Assembly (NCBI GenBank): GCA_022799755.1
Contig: JAAWOU010000023.1
Span: 1-46,839, forward strand
Reading direction: 5' to 3'
Length of the DNA stretch: 46,839 nucleotides
Source: Lachnospiraceae bacterium
GTDB taxonomy: Bacteria; Bacillota; Clostridia; Lachnospirales; Lachnospiraceae
Positions 32,345 through 42,035 of this stretch are shown one piece after another. The number at the start of each line of letters is the position of its first letter. Position 1 is the first letter of the stretch. Both the position numbers and the translations under genes were made by a program. The notes under the pieces were generated by a model, which searched no databases, was not told where the DNA came from, and saw nothing but the letters and a program-made list of their open reading frames with translations.

Positions 32345-34601
32345 GATTGGAAAGATATGGGGCAGGCGCAGCTTCCTTGTCGGCATCTGTGTTCTGCTTA
32401 CGGTGAACGGCTTTCTGCTGTGGTACACCAATCTGACGGACGGGGAGCATCCGCCCCTGTCCGCTTACCGGGCCTTTTGCCAGGAGATTTCCGGGATGAC
32501 GGAGGCGGAGAAAGGGGCGTATGTCTCTGATTTCAAGGAAACCATGGACGGTCTGCGCTTTGTGGAGGAGGTGCTGATGCTGCAGGGGATGTCCAGGGAT
32601 ATGGGGGAGGCGCTGCAGGCACAGATGCTGGCAGAGTCCCCAGGGGTATTCGAGACATATATAGACCTTTATCAGAGCGAATCGTATCTGAAATTCACGG
32701 ATTCTTTCCGGCAGGAGAGGATGCTGGCGGAGGAGCTGTATGAGGAGTGGAAGAGCTGCGCAGATTACGGGGAATACCTGCTGTCCGTGCAGGAGAACAA
32801 AAATATGCTGAAAAGCATCAAACTGTTCGGCGGCGCAAAAGAGTCGTCTTTTTCTGCCCGGAATGTGGAAAAAAGCGCCGGGGATTACGGGAAGCTAACA
32901 GGGGAGGGGCTTCGGTGGATGCCGCAGAAAGCCGTCACAGGCTCCATGGAGAACCTGTGGACAGACCTGCTGCTATTACTGTCCGCGGCATTTTTCATAG
33001 GATATCTGATCCTGGAGGACAAGGAGAAGCAGCTGTTCTACATTACCCGCAGCACTCCCAGGGGTATTGGACCTGACATCTGGGCCAGACTGGCGGCGCT
33101 TCTGGTCCACTGCATGGCCATGGCAGCGCTGTTTTACGGGGAGAATCTGCTCTTTTACGGCCAGGGGGCAGGCTTCGGAGACCTGTCGGCAAGTCTCCAG
33201 TCCCTTGAGGCTTACAGGGAGTCCTGCCTGCAGATCAGCATTCGACAGTACCTGAATCTGTCTGTCCTTACAAAAGGACTTGCGCTCTTCGGCTTTGGGA
33301 CAGTGCTGGCCGCGGTCTCCATGGCGTCCGCGCGGTATTTCCTGCCCTTTCTGGCAGGAGGGATCTGGTATGGGGGAAGCTATCTGCTGTACATGGGGAT
33401 TCCGGCAGCTTCCAGGGGAGCGGCGCTTAAGTATCTGAATCTCGCCGGCTGCCTGCGGACGGAGAAACTTTACGGGGCATACCTGAATCTCAATGTGCTG
33501 GGACAGCCCCTGTCCAGGATGTGGCTGACCCTGGGGCTTTTGGCCCTGACTATTGTGACAGGAGTGTCATGCTGCCTGATTCTGTTTGTAAAGGGAGAGG
33601 GCTTTACGCTTCGGGGCAGGCGTTATATCCGGGTGCTGCCCTTTCGGCCCGCAGGCAATCTGCTGCTCCATGAGGGCTATAAGATTCTGGTAATGAACCG
33701 GGCGGCATTGGTGCTGCTGGCATTCGGGATTTTGATCGGGGGGCGGGATCTGTCCCGGAAATACAGTCTCTCCGTGCAGGAGCAATATTATCAGGACATC
33801 ATGCTGAAGCTGGAGGGGGAACTGACAGGGGAGAAAGAGTCGCTGGTGCTGGCGGAGGAAGCCAAGTACATACATGCGTTTGAAGAGATCCGGCGGATCG
33901 ACGAGTTGATTTTGGCCGGAGAGATTGAGGAGCGCGTGGGAGAGGACATGAAATCTCGCTGGTATGCGGTGACGGCTTTTTACCCGGCCTTTTTGAGAGT
34001 TTGGGAGCAGTATGAGGGTATCTGCGAAAGGGGCGGCAATTTTGTGTATGACACAGGCTATCTGTATCTGTTCGGGGCGAGAGGGGAAGGGGTTCGGATT
34101 GACTTTTTGCTGCTTAGCTTCGGAATCATTCTGGCTTTTGGCGGCGCCATGGCCATGGAAGACGGGAAAGGCGCCTGGAATCTGCTGGGCGCTACACTGC
34201 GGGGAAAGCCAGGGATCCTGCGGGATAAAACCCTTGTGTGCGCACTGGCAGCGGGGCTGCTGTCCCTGATCCCCTATGTATGCAGAGTCGTCAGTATCTC
34301 GGCGGCTTTTCCCCTGAGAGGACTTCGGTTTTCCGCGGCAGCCATTCCCTACTGCTGTGGGATTCCGGGCTGGATAACCGTGGGAGGGATGGCAGCGGCG
34401 CTGGCCTTGTCCCAGATACTCGTGTGCGTAGGGACAACGCTTTTTGTGTTGCTGCTTTCCTACTGGCGCAAAGACGCACTGCAGGCCTATCTGCTGGGGG
34501 CGGTGGTTCTGGCGGTGCCGATGGTGCTTGGGATGTGGGGACTGTCCTTTGCGGAGAGACTGTCCCTCTATCCTCTTTATGCCTGGACGGCAGGGCTGTG
34601 A
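32322..34601 (+). CDS. Large ABC exporter permease
   Basis: This membrane protein of about 759 aa looks like two half-permeases in tandem. The first has one helix at about 13-32, an extracytoplasmic domain of about 180 residues and a six-helix bundle (about 225-430). The second repeats the plan from about residue 460 with another large outer domain and terminal helices. GGAGGAGAAAG precedes the ATG at 32322, which lies inside the ATPase gene. The 3' end overlaps the convergent diguanylate cyclase gene by 25 bp. The substrate is unknown. Confidence 0.8.
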   Translation: MLCLTGFEIGKIWGRRSFLVGICVLLTVNGFLLWYTNLTDGEHPPLSAYRAFCQEISGMTEAEKGAYVSDFKETMDGLRFVEEVLMLQGMSRDMGEALQAQMLAESPGVFETYIDLYQSESYLKFTDSFRQERMLAEELYEEWKSCADYGEYLLSVQENKNMLKSIKLFGGAKESSFSARNVEKSAGDYGKLTGEGLRWMPQKAVTGSMENLWTDLLLLLSAAFFIGYLILEDKEKQLFYITRSTPRGIGPDIWARLAALLVHCMAMAALFYGENLLFYGQGAGFGDLSASLQSLEAYRESCLQISIRQYLNLSVLTKGLALFGFGTVLAAVSMASARYFLPFLAGGIWYGGSYLLYMGIPAASRGAALKYLNLAGCLRTEKLYGAYLNLNVLGQPLSRMWLTLGLLALTIVTGVSCCLILFVKGEGFTLRGRRYIRVLPFRPAGNLLLHEGYKILVMNRAALVLLAFGILIGGRDLSRKYSLSVQEQYYQDIMLKLEGELTGEKESLVLAEEAKYIHAFEEIRRIDELILAGEIEERVGEDMKSRWYAVTAFYPAFLRVWEQYEGICERGGNFVYDTGYLYLFGARGEGVRIDFLLLSFGIILAFGGAMAMEDGKGAWNLLGATLRGKPGILRDKTLVCALAAGLLSLIPYVCRVVSISAAFPLRGLRFSAAAIPYCCGIPGWITVGGMAAALALSQILVCVGTTLFVLLLSYWRKDALQAYLLGAVVLAVPMVLGMWGLSFAERLSLYPLYAWTAGL

Positions 34602-35533
34602 AGCTGCTTCTCCCGGCCTTCCTCCAGCCATTCTTCCCTGCCGGAGTCGGACCAGACCACCATGTTCCGGCCGCTGTGCTTGGCCTTGTAGAGCATATTG
34701 TCCGCGATCTCCAGGTAATATTCATAGGAATCTCCGTCCTTTGGCAGGAGCGTGACGCCCCCGATGCTGATGGTAACCCAGGGGGAGACGCTGGGGGCGT
34801 GGGGGATGTGCAGATCTTCCACGGCCTGCCGGATGGACTTTAAAAAGTCAAAGGCGGCCCGGGCTTCATTGCCGATGAGGATGGCCACAAATTCCTCCCC
34901 GCCGTAACGGCCGAAAAAGTCCGTGGAGCGCTGGAGGAAAGCAGATGCGGTCCTGGCCACGGCCGCAATGACTTTATCGCCTGCGGGATGGCCGAACGTG
35001 TCATTGTAGACTTTGAACTTGTCGATATCGAACATGCAGACGGAGAGGAACAGTTTAAGCCTGGTGGCCTCCCGCCATTTCAGGATGCTCTCATCCTCGT
35101 ACCGTCGCCTGTTGGCCACACCGGTGAGCTGATCTACGGTGGCCATCTGCATGAACTGCATTTGGTAATGGTGCAGTTTAATATGGATGTTTGCCCTGGC
35201 CCGGACCGTGATAGGGCTGAAAGGCTTGGTGATATAATCCACCGCCCCTAAGGTGAGCCCCTTTTCCTCGTGCTGGACGTCGGACAGACCGCTGACTAAG
35301 ATCACCGGCGTACGTCTGGTGAGTGCGGTATCCTGAAATCTGCGCAGCAGGGTAAATCCGTCCACGTCAGGCAAAATAATATCCAGAAAAATCAGAGAAA
35401 AAGCCTCGCCCTTAGCCTTGCGGAAGCCCTCCTCGCCGGTGAGACATATGGTGACTTCATAGTCCGCGGTCAGAATGGATTTCAGGTACTCGGCCTGAGC
35501 GCGGCTGTCCTCGATGATCAATATTTTATCCAT
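34577..35533 (-). CDS. Response regulator with GGDEF diguanylate cyclase output
   Basis: The 318-aa protein has a receiver (about 1-118) with Asp9, phospho-acceptor Asp51 and Lys103, and a GGDEF domain (about 130-300) whose active site is GGEEF (211-215). That variant supports cyclic-di-GMP synthesis from two GTP. An RxxD inhibitory site (Arg202-Asp205) lies five residues before it, so product feedback is expected. The ATG at 35533 has GGAGG ten bases upstream. It is 25 bp downstream of the PAS sensor gene and probably reads that signal. Confidence 0.92.
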   Translation of the reverse strand: MDKILIIEDSRAQAEYLKSILTADYEVTICLTGEEGFRKAKGEAFSLIFLDIILPDVDGFTLLRRFQDTALTRRTPVILVSGLSDVQHEEKGLTLGAVDYITKPFSPITVRARANIHIKLHHYQMQFMQMATVDQLTGVANRRRYEDESILKWREATRLKLFLSVCMFDIDKFKVYNDTFGHPAGDKVIAAVARTASAFLQRSTDFFGRYGGEEFVAILIGNEARAAFDFLKSIRQAVEDLHIPHAPSVSPWVTISIGGVTLLPKDGDSYEYYLEIADNMLYKAKHSGRNMVVWSDSGREEWLEEGREKQLHSPAVQA

Positions 35534-35558
35534 AACTCGTCTGCCTCCGATATTCGTT

Positions 35559-37526
35559 TTACTTCCGGTTCTGATGCTGCATGGTCTCCGTGATATCCTG
35601 AGCCACATATACCGCGGTCTTGGGCAGATCGTCTTCTCCAATCTGCGCCAGCACCACGGTGGCGTTTACCCACTCATAATCGGCGGGAGCAACCTCGCCC
35701 TGCGCAGGGAGCTTGCGGTAGACATTCGACACATAGGGCTGCCACCAGCGCAGGTTTTGACGCAGATTGGACATATTCATGACATTCAGGTATGCTTCCC
35801 TGTCGTCGGGATGGATGAAATTCTCGGCGTAGACCTGCAGCGCGGCGGTACAGCTCACCTCGCTGCCCAGCACGTCTCCGGCTTTGCCCAGTTTTCTGAC
35901 GGCGCGGAAAGTGTCCTGCTCTATATCAATGTAATAAGTGGAAAAGAAAAGGCTGCTTAAACTGCTGATGATATAACTCCGGTCCTGCATGGCCCGAAGC
36001 CTTTCATCTTCTTTGCTTTTTTCGTCCGTGATGTCATGGCCCAAAATATTAACTACAATCCTGTCATTCTGACGGCTGTAGATGATATGCTGTTCCAACC
36101 AGCGGGGAGGTTCGTCCTTGGTACGGTATTTGCATATTTCCTCCGCGTAGTTTTCCGTAGCCCGGGCTTTTTCCCGAAGATGTTCCAAAGACATCAGACT
36201 GGAGTAATTGATCATATCCTCCGGATACAATTGAGGAAGCAGCAGCTGTGTATAATAATTGTAATCACCTACCTGCGCGTCCTGAAGTTCGGAGGAACTG
36301 TCCAGAAAAATGCGCTCACACTGGCCGTTATCCAGATTGACAGTAGTCATCATGTCGAAACGGGATTTGAGGATGGCCGCAATCTGCACATCGCGTTTGC
36401 TGTGTGCCAGCTCTTTGCGTATTTGCTCGTCCATGTTCTCCATGGCCAGCACAGCCTGATGGCCGGCACCGTGGTCTTTGTCTAGACGGGCAGTCACGGA
36501 CACATAGCGGTAGGAGCCGCCGATCTCCAGCTGACAGAGAAGCTCGGATTCCTTTTCCCCCGCTTTTTTAGCCTGTATGAGGCCTGCCAGTGAGAACTTT
36601 GTCCAGAAAGCGTCCTGGTAAGCGGGATGGAGCTTCTTAATGATATGGGACTGCATGAAGTCATCCCAGACAGGGGGCTCTGAAAAGCGCTCTCTGGGCT
36701 CATGGCCCTCCTCCCGGATCAGGTCCACGGTGCCGGAATCCAGATGGACGGCATATATGCCGAAGCTCTGTTCGCTTACGGTCAGAAGCGCGTCCCGGCT
36801 GCGGACATTGTCCTCCTCCCGCTCTAACCCCTCCCGCATGGTGTCATGAACATCCTTGACGCAGAACATGGCGGTTTCGTTCTCTTCGCTGTAGTCAAAG
36901 GCAGGAACCACTTCCACCAGATTCCAGCGGAATTCCTGCTCGTAGAGACGGCGGTAAATGCAGGTCAGCATGGACTTGCCCCCGCGGAGAGCATTGCGCA
37001 GATGGGCTATGTCGGTAAAGGCCCGGAAGCGGTCCGCATCCTCGGGATGGACCATGCCGCTTCCTGCCAGATTTTCAAATTCTCTGGAGAGATTCTCCGT
37101 ACCCTGGGGGGACAGCCATGTAGCGCCGTCGAATTTCAACACATCGTAACGGTTCCGGCCCAGATCCAGGCGCAGAATTTTGCGGTACACATAGCCGGAG
37201 GACTCTATGCGGGGCGTCACGCTGACCACGAAAGCAGGGATGGTATCTTTCCAGAGCATTCGCGTGGCCACCATGTCCACAACCCCGCCGAAAGTGGCAT
37301 TGTAGCTTAAGGAGCGGCTCTCCTGCCTGTCCTGAATGGTCAGCAGAGGGCAGTTAATGCAGGAACCTGTCCATACCTCGTGGCAGGTCATGCCTAAACG
37401 TACCTCCGGGGATACGGTATGTACTCTTTTGTTGAAATACAATAAACTGTGATTATCCTGTCGGATGACATAGATAGCGGTCTCCGGCATACTGTTTAAG
37501 ATGATTTTGTAATCTTTGCTTTCCAA
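35559..37526 (-). CDS. Multi-PAS sensor protein without a catalytic output
   Basis: This 655-aa soluble protein contains at least three PAS-like domains: about 10-110, including SCINCPLL; about 250-370; and about 525-650, ending WVNATVVLAQ then VYVAQDITETMQHQ. There is no transmembrane helix and no HisKA, HATPase, GGDEF or EAL domain. The TTG start at 37526 follows GGGAGG. With the receiver-GGDEF gene only 25 bp downstream, it probably supplies the sensory input to that protein, directly or through an unlinked kinase. PAS borders are estimates. Confidence 0.75.
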   Translation of the reverse strand: MESKDYKIILNSMPETAIYVIRQDNHSLLYFNKRVHTVSPEVRLGMTCHEVWTGSCINCPLLTIQDRQESRSLSYNATFGGVVDMVATRMLWKDTIPAFVVSVTPRIESSGYVYRKILRLDLGRNRYDVLKFDGATWLSPQGTENLSREFENLAGSGMVHPEDADRFRAFTDIAHLRNALRGGKSMLTCIYRRLYEQEFRWNLVEVVPAFDYSEENETAMFCVKDVHDTMREGLEREEDNVRSRDALLTVSEQSFGIYAVHLDSGTVDLIREEGHEPRERFSEPPVWDDFMQSHIIKKLHPAYQDAFWTKFSLAGLIQAKKAGEKESELLCQLEIGGSYRYVSVTARLDKDHGAGHQAVLAMENMDEQIRKELAHSKRDVQIAAILKSRFDMMTTVNLDNGQCERIFLDSSSELQDAQVGDYNYYTQLLLPQLYPEDMINYSSLMSLEHLREKARATENYAEEICKYRTKDEPPRWLEQHIIYSRQNDRIVVNILGHDITDEKSKEDERLRAMQDRSYIISSLSSLFFSTYYIDIEQDTFRAVRKLGKAGDVLGSEVSCTAALQVYAENFIHPDDREAYLNVMNMSNLRQNLRWWQPYVSNVYRKLPAQGEVAPADYEWVNATVVLAQIGEDDLPKTAVYVAQDITETMQHQNRK

Positions 37527-37728
37527 AAGTCAATCCTCCCTGGGCATTGCCATGACAGATTTTCCTTTTGTCCGGCCATAGGGGCCGAACGCATATTTGC
37601 CATATATAAAAAAGAAAAGCCTCTGTTCAAGGCTTTGCGGGACCCGTCTTTACTACATATTATAATAAAGAATAATGATTGGATTGTCAAGCATAAATCA
37701 AGGATTTGACAGGACATTGTAAGGACGG

Positions 37729-37879
37729 GTTACTGCTCAAGGGTAGTTCCGCGAAGTGTTTTCGTGCGCGTTTTGCACGAACAATCCCAAGCAATCGTTT
37801 CGATTGCTTGGACAGCAGGCGCCATACAATTGTATGTGTGCATCACGTTGCTGAGAACGGCGAAGCCGTGAGCAGTAAC
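37729..37879 (+). mobile_element. Intact MITE-like element with 11-bp TIRs and an 8-bp target duplication
   Basis: This 151-bp element starts GTTACTGCTCA (37729-37739) and ends with its exact reverse complement TGAGCAGTAAC (37869-37879). AAGGACGG is repeated directly on both sides (37721-37728 and 37880-37887). There is no ORF of useful length. The interior holds four perfect hairpin/palindrome units: TTCGTGC/GCACGAA (37761-37781), CCAAGCAATCG/CGATTGCTTGG (37787-37811), CATACAATTGTATG (37823-37836) and CGGCGAAGCCG (37858-37868). Decayed relatives lie at 120-455 and 2851-3011. Confidence 0.9.
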
Positions 37880-37932
37880 AAGGACGGTTCCAGCCTTGTT
37901 GCCGCAAGCTCCGCTGCCTTGTCAAAATTGTA

Positions 37933-38802
37933 TCATAAGACGGCAGGGAAAGGAAGTCCCTGCTGTCTGTACTGGGTGGGCGTCATGCCGGTATTCTTCT
38001 TGAAATGGGCGATGAAGTGGTTTACGTTTTCATAGCCCACCTCATAACCGATTTCATGGATTTTCATGTTCGTTTCCGTCAGCAGGTTTTTTGCGGCCTG
38101 TATGCGCATTTTGTGCAGATACTGCAGGGGGGAGGTCTGGTAATGGAGCCTGAATTCCCGGCAGAGGCGGTAGCGGTTGACATGATACATTTCCTCCAGC
38201 TGCGCCAGCCCGTAGTCCTCATAGTAGCAGGCCTCAAGCTTTGACTTCATGTCCGCCAGATAGGGGGGAACCTTTTTCCCGGGGAGCATGTACTCCAGGG
38301 CGGGCCGGGAGAGAAAGCAGGTCAGCAGCATATGGCAGAGAATGGGATTGGCTTCCTCTCTTGTGAACAGGGGAAGAAGCTCGGCGGACCAGGAGAGGGC
38401 CTGGGAAACCTGCCAGAAAGGCGCCTCCTGGGGCAGATGGCGGCAGAAGCAGGGCAGGCTCATGCCGTCAAAATAGAGGATGTCATACTCTGCCCGGTCG
38501 CGCACCAGGATACGGCAGGTGCGCCTGCCGCTGAAAAGGTACAGGCCCCTCTCGGACAGGGTGGAGGAATGCCCGGAGGGGAGGGCGGTAAAGAGCAGAG
38601 AGCCGGATTTTAAGCGCAGGAGGCATAAGCCCGGATGCTCCGAAAGATAGTAGGAGAGGGGGCTCTTTATGGAACTGGTCTCCAGGGCAGTGCGGCAGAG
38701 GAGGAAGTCTGCGTCTTCCGGTTCCGGGCGGAAGAGGGTCAGACTCACCCCTGACTTGGATAGCAGCGCCAGGCCGGGCGTATAGATTTCTCTTATGGAC
38801 AT
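37933..38802 (-). CDS. AraC family transcriptional regulator
   Basis: The 289-aa regulator has a divergent N-terminal ligand domain (about 20-120) and C-terminal double helix-turn-helix (about 190-282: GLAQLEEMYHVNRYRLCREF, MKIHEIGYEVGYENVNHFIA, GMTPTQYRQQG). AAAAAGGAGG precedes the ATG. It is divergent from the epimerase/GH130/GH2 genes and is the likely activator of that mannan-oligosaccharide locus. The 298-bp region between them is AT-rich and shows no gene. Confidence 0.88.
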   Translation of the reverse strand: MSIREIYTPGLALLSKSGVSLTLFRPEPEDADFLLCRTALETSSIKSPLSYYLSEHPGLCLLRLKSGSLLFTALPSGHSSTLSERGLYLFSGRRTCRILVRDRAEYDILYFDGMSLPCFCRHLPQEAPFWQVSQALSWSAELLPLFTREEANPILCHMLLTCFLSRPALEYMLPGKKVPPYLADMKSKLEACYYEDYGLAQLEEMYHVNRYRLCREFRLHYQTSPLQYLHKMRIQAAKNLLTETNMKIHEIGYEVGYENVNHFIAHFKKNTGMTPTQYRQQGLPFPAVL

Positions 38803-39100
38803 AGCGGCCCTCCTTTTTGCTTTGCTTGCTTAAAAAACGAATTTCTGATATGAGAAAATTAAGTAGCGTTTAATCAATGCTTAGGCGATATAAGTTCATT
38901 ATAAAGGAAGAAATGGAAAAGAAACATTGTTAAATGCTCTGAAAAAATGGTGGATTTATTGTGAAAATAGATGAAAACACTTTTGCTGGCAAGAAATAGA
39001 GATAAAACGCAAGAAACACTGATGACTTAATTAATAAAATAAGTTAATAATAGCATTAGAAGTTAATTCGATCCGGTTTGGTCCGGAAAGGAGGAATGGC

Positions 39101-40435
39101 ATGGTAAGTGATGAGTTCAAGAGCCATCTGTGCGGGCGGCTGATTCCCTTTTGGGAAAGACTGCGGGACGGACAGTATGGCGGATATTACGGCTGGATGG
39201 ATTCCGGGCTGGAGGTGGACAGGGAGGCGGTAAAGGGCTGCATTCTCAACAGCCGCATCCTGTGGTTCTTCTCCAATGCCGCTATGTGCCTGGAGGGGGA
39301 GGATTTCAGGGGCTGCCGGAAAGAGGCGGTCCATTGGCCTGACGGCGCAAAGGCCCCGGGAAAGGGAGACGAGCAGGAATGCAGGACGGATTCCCTGAGA
39401 GAGCACGCGGACTGGGCATATGCTTTCCTGCGGGACAAGTGCATGGACGCGGAGCGGGGCGGCGTGTACTGGTCGCTGGATTATAAGGGACAGCCGGAGG
39501 ATACTACGAAGCATACTTATAATCAGGCATTTGCGGTGTACGCCCTGTCGTCCTACTTCCGGGCTTTCCATGACAGGGAAGCTCTGGAACTGGCGGGGCG
39601 ATTGATTCAGGTGATTGAGGATAGGTGCTTTGACGAGTATGGGTATAAGGAGGCGCAGGACATTGCTTTTTGCCCCATTGCCAATGACAAGCTCTCGGAG
39701 AACGGAGTGATGGCAGATCGGACTATGAACACACTGCTGCATGTGCTGGAGACTTACACGGAGTATCTGCTGGCCTGCATGGAGGCGGAGCGGTTTCTTG
39801 GCGGGGATTGGCGGACGGCCTCAGAGGGGAGCTGTCCGGCGGCAGAAGAGAGGCGCTGGCAGCAGGTAGTCACGGAAAAGCTGTACTGGATTCTGAACCA
39901 GGTGGCGGAGCATGTATACAATCCGGCGCGGCGCAGACAGGAGGTGTTCTTTGATCTCCACATGAACAGCCTGATTGACCTGCATTCCTACGGACACGAC
40001 ATCGAGGCAGCCTGGCTGACGGACAGGTGCCTGGAGGCGCTGGGGGATGAGGAGCTGGGCAGACGCCTGAGCCCTATGTTGCGGTGCCTGGAGGCTGAGG
40101 TCTACGAAAAAGCCTACGCCCATCACTCCCTGGCCAATGAGTGCGAGCGGGGCGTGACGGACGAAAAAAGGGTCTGGTGGGTACAGGCCGAGGGCGTGGT
40201 GGGCTTCTACAACGCTTATCAGAAGACCGGGGAACGCCGCTATCTGGAGGCCGCGGAGGATATCTGGGGATTCATTCAGGAGCATCTGGTGGATGAGAGG
40301 CCGGAGGGGGAGTGGTTCTGGTACACGGACGCGGAGGGGAATCCTGCCCTAGAGAAGCCCATCGTGGAGCCCTGGAAATGCCCTTACCACAACGGGCGCA
40401 TGTGCATGGAGATCATCGGGCGCAGCGGCAAGTGA
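39101..40435 (+). CDS. AGE-family epimerase, probable cellobiose/mannobiose 2-epimerase
   Basis: The 444-aa (alpha/alpha)6-barrel enzyme of the N-acylglucosamine 2-epimerase family interconverts the C2 epimers of a reducing-end sugar. Visible active-site motifs are RTMNTLLHVLETYTEYL, LHSYGHDIEAAWL (His299 on the H-x-x-x-H/E helix), WWVQAEGVVGFYNAY and the C-terminal CPYHNGRMCMEI. Residues about 65-85 hold an insert relative to typical 390-410 aa members. It is followed by a GH130 phosphorylase, so beta-1,4-mannobiose to mannosyl-glucose is the likely reaction. AAAGGAGG precedes the ATG. Confidence 0.88.
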   Translation: MVSDEFKSHLCGRLIPFWERLRDGQYGGYYGWMDSGLEVDREAVKGCILNSRILWFFSNAAMCLEGEDFRGCRKEAVHWPDGAKAPGKGDEQECRTDSLREHADWAYAFLRDKCMDAERGGVYWSLDYKGQPEDTTKHTYNQAFAVYALSSYFRAFHDREALELAGRLIQVIEDRCFDEYGYKEAQDIAFCPIANDKLSENGVMADRTMNTLLHVLETYTEYLLACMEAERFLGGDWRTASEGSCPAAEERRWQQVVTEKLYWILNQVAEHVYNPARRRQEVFFDLHMNSLIDLHSYGHDIEAAWLTDRCLEALGDEELGRRLSPMLRCLEAEVYEKAYAHHSLANECERGVTDEKRVWWVQAEGVVGFYNAYQKTGERRYLEAAEDIWGFIQEHLVDERPEGEWFWYTDAEGNPALEKPIVEPWKCPYHNGRMCMEIIGRSGK

Positions 40436-40683
40436 CGATACTTGGAATACATACGGCTTTCAGGTGGCTGCGGCCAGTGCCTAAGCCGGCCTCGGGCCAT
40501 CGGCGGATCCGCTTCATGGAGTTCGGATATGTCCGGAGAAACGGATGACCATACCGAGGGGCGATGAGGCATATACACGAGAATCCGTTCAGTGCGAGGC
40601 ATGGGCAGACATAAGCATGCAGATAAGTATCAGGCAGACAGAAATAGGAAGCAGGCTGGCAACAGCCAAGAATAGGAGAGAAT

Positions 40684-41859
40684 ATGAGCATACATCCTCA
40701 ATATGAAAAAGAACTGGCAAAGCAGCAGGAACTGCTGAACCGTCCCAATGAAGCGGACGCTTCCTTTTACAACGGCATCTATGACCGCTACAGGAATCCG
40801 GTGCTGACCAGGGAGCACATCCCGCTGTTTTGGCGCTACGATCTGGACATGGACAGCAATCCCTATTTCCAGGAACGGCTGGGCGTGAATGCGGTAATGA
40901 ACTCCGGCGCCATGGAACTGGACGGGAAATTTTACCTGGTGGCCAGGGTGGAGGGGAACGACAGGAAGTCTTTCTTCGCCGTGGCGGAGAGCAAGAGCCC
41001 GGTGGAGGGCTTCCGGTTCTGGGATTATCCGGTGGTGCTGCCGGACACCTGCCCGGAGGAGACCAATGTGTACGACATGCGGCTGACCAAGCATGAGGAC
41101 GGCTATATCTATGGGGTCTTCTGTTCGGAGAGCAAGGACACCACCGTGTCCGACCTGTCGGCTGCGGTGGCTGCCGCGGGCATCGTGCGGACCAAAGACC
41201 TGAAGACCTGGGAGCGCCTGCCTAATTTGAAGACAATGCAGTCGCCGCAGCAGAGGAACGTGGTGCTGCATCCGGAGTTCGTGGAGGGCAAGTACGCTTT
41301 CTATACCCGTCCTATGGATGATTTCATAGATACCGGATCCGGCGGCGGAATCGGCTTCGGCCTCTGCGAGGACATCCTGCACCCGGTCATTGACGAAGAG
41401 CGCATCACCAGCAAGCGGCGCTACCACACCATCACCGAGGCAAAGAACGGCGCGGGAGCCGTGCCGATTAAGACGCCTCTGGGCTGGATCCATATCGCCC
41501 ACGGCGTGCGGAACACGGCAGCGGGGCTGCGCTATGTGATATATGCTTTTGCCACGGCCTTAGACGACCCGGCCAGGGTGATCGCTGAGCCCGGCGGGCT
41601 GCTGATCGGCCCCAGGGCAGGAGAACGCGTTGGGGATGTGTCCAATGTGGTGTTTACTAACGGCGCTATTGCCAGGGATAACGGGGAGGTGTACATCTAT
41701 TACGCATCCAGCGACACCAGGATGCATGTGGCGGCTACTACCATAGAGAAGCTGACGGATTATGTCTTCCATACACCGGAGGATCCCTTGCGCAGCCCGG
41801 ACTGTGTGGCCCAGAGGTGCAGCCTGATAGAGAAGAATCTAAAGCTGCTTCGAGGGTGA
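40684..41859 (+). CDS. GH130 4-O-beta-mannosyl-glucose phosphorylase
   Basis: The 391-aa enzyme matches GH130 subfamily 1: an N-terminal helical arm ([12 protein letters not shown]) and a five-bladed propeller, with Asp131 in the conserved NVYDMRLT as the expected proton donor and basic residues such as [12 protein letters not shown] for phosphate binding. It would split mannosyl-glucose with phosphate to mannose-1-phosphate and glucose in the cytoplasm, using the product of the adjacent epimerase. ATG follows AGGAGAGAAT. The 248-bp spacer behind the epimerase gene shows no gene. Confidence 0.9.
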   Translation: MSIHPQYEKELAKQQELLNRPNEADASFYNGIYDRYRNPVLTREHIPLFWRYDLDMDSNPYFQERLGVNAVMNSGAMELDGKFYLVARVEGNDRKSFFAVAESKSPVEGFRFWDYPVVLPDTCPEETNVYDMRLTKHEDGYIYGVFCSESKDTTVSDLSAAVAAAGIVRTKDLKTWERLPNLKTMQSPQQRNVVLHPEFVEGKYAFYTRPMDDFIDTGSGGGIGFGLCEDILHPVIDEERITSKRRYHTITEAKNGAGAVPIKTPLGWIHIAHGVRNTAAGLRYVIYAFATALDDPARVIAEPGGLLIGPRAGERVGDVSNVVFTNGAIARDNGEVYIYYASSDTRMHVAATTIEKLTDYVFHTPEDPLRSPDCVAQRCSLIEKNLKLLRG

Positions 41860-42035
41860 CCCAGTCCCGCAGTTTCCAATGTACCCTGGCAGGAGATAGG
41901 TTTACATACTACCATAAAACCCTCGATTTTATAAGCAATTTTATAAGCCGGGGATGAGGTTTATCTGGAAATCTGTCAGGTTATGTGATATAGTCAAGAA
42001 AGTAAAGTGGCTTTGGCAGGCATGAGGAGGTTTTT

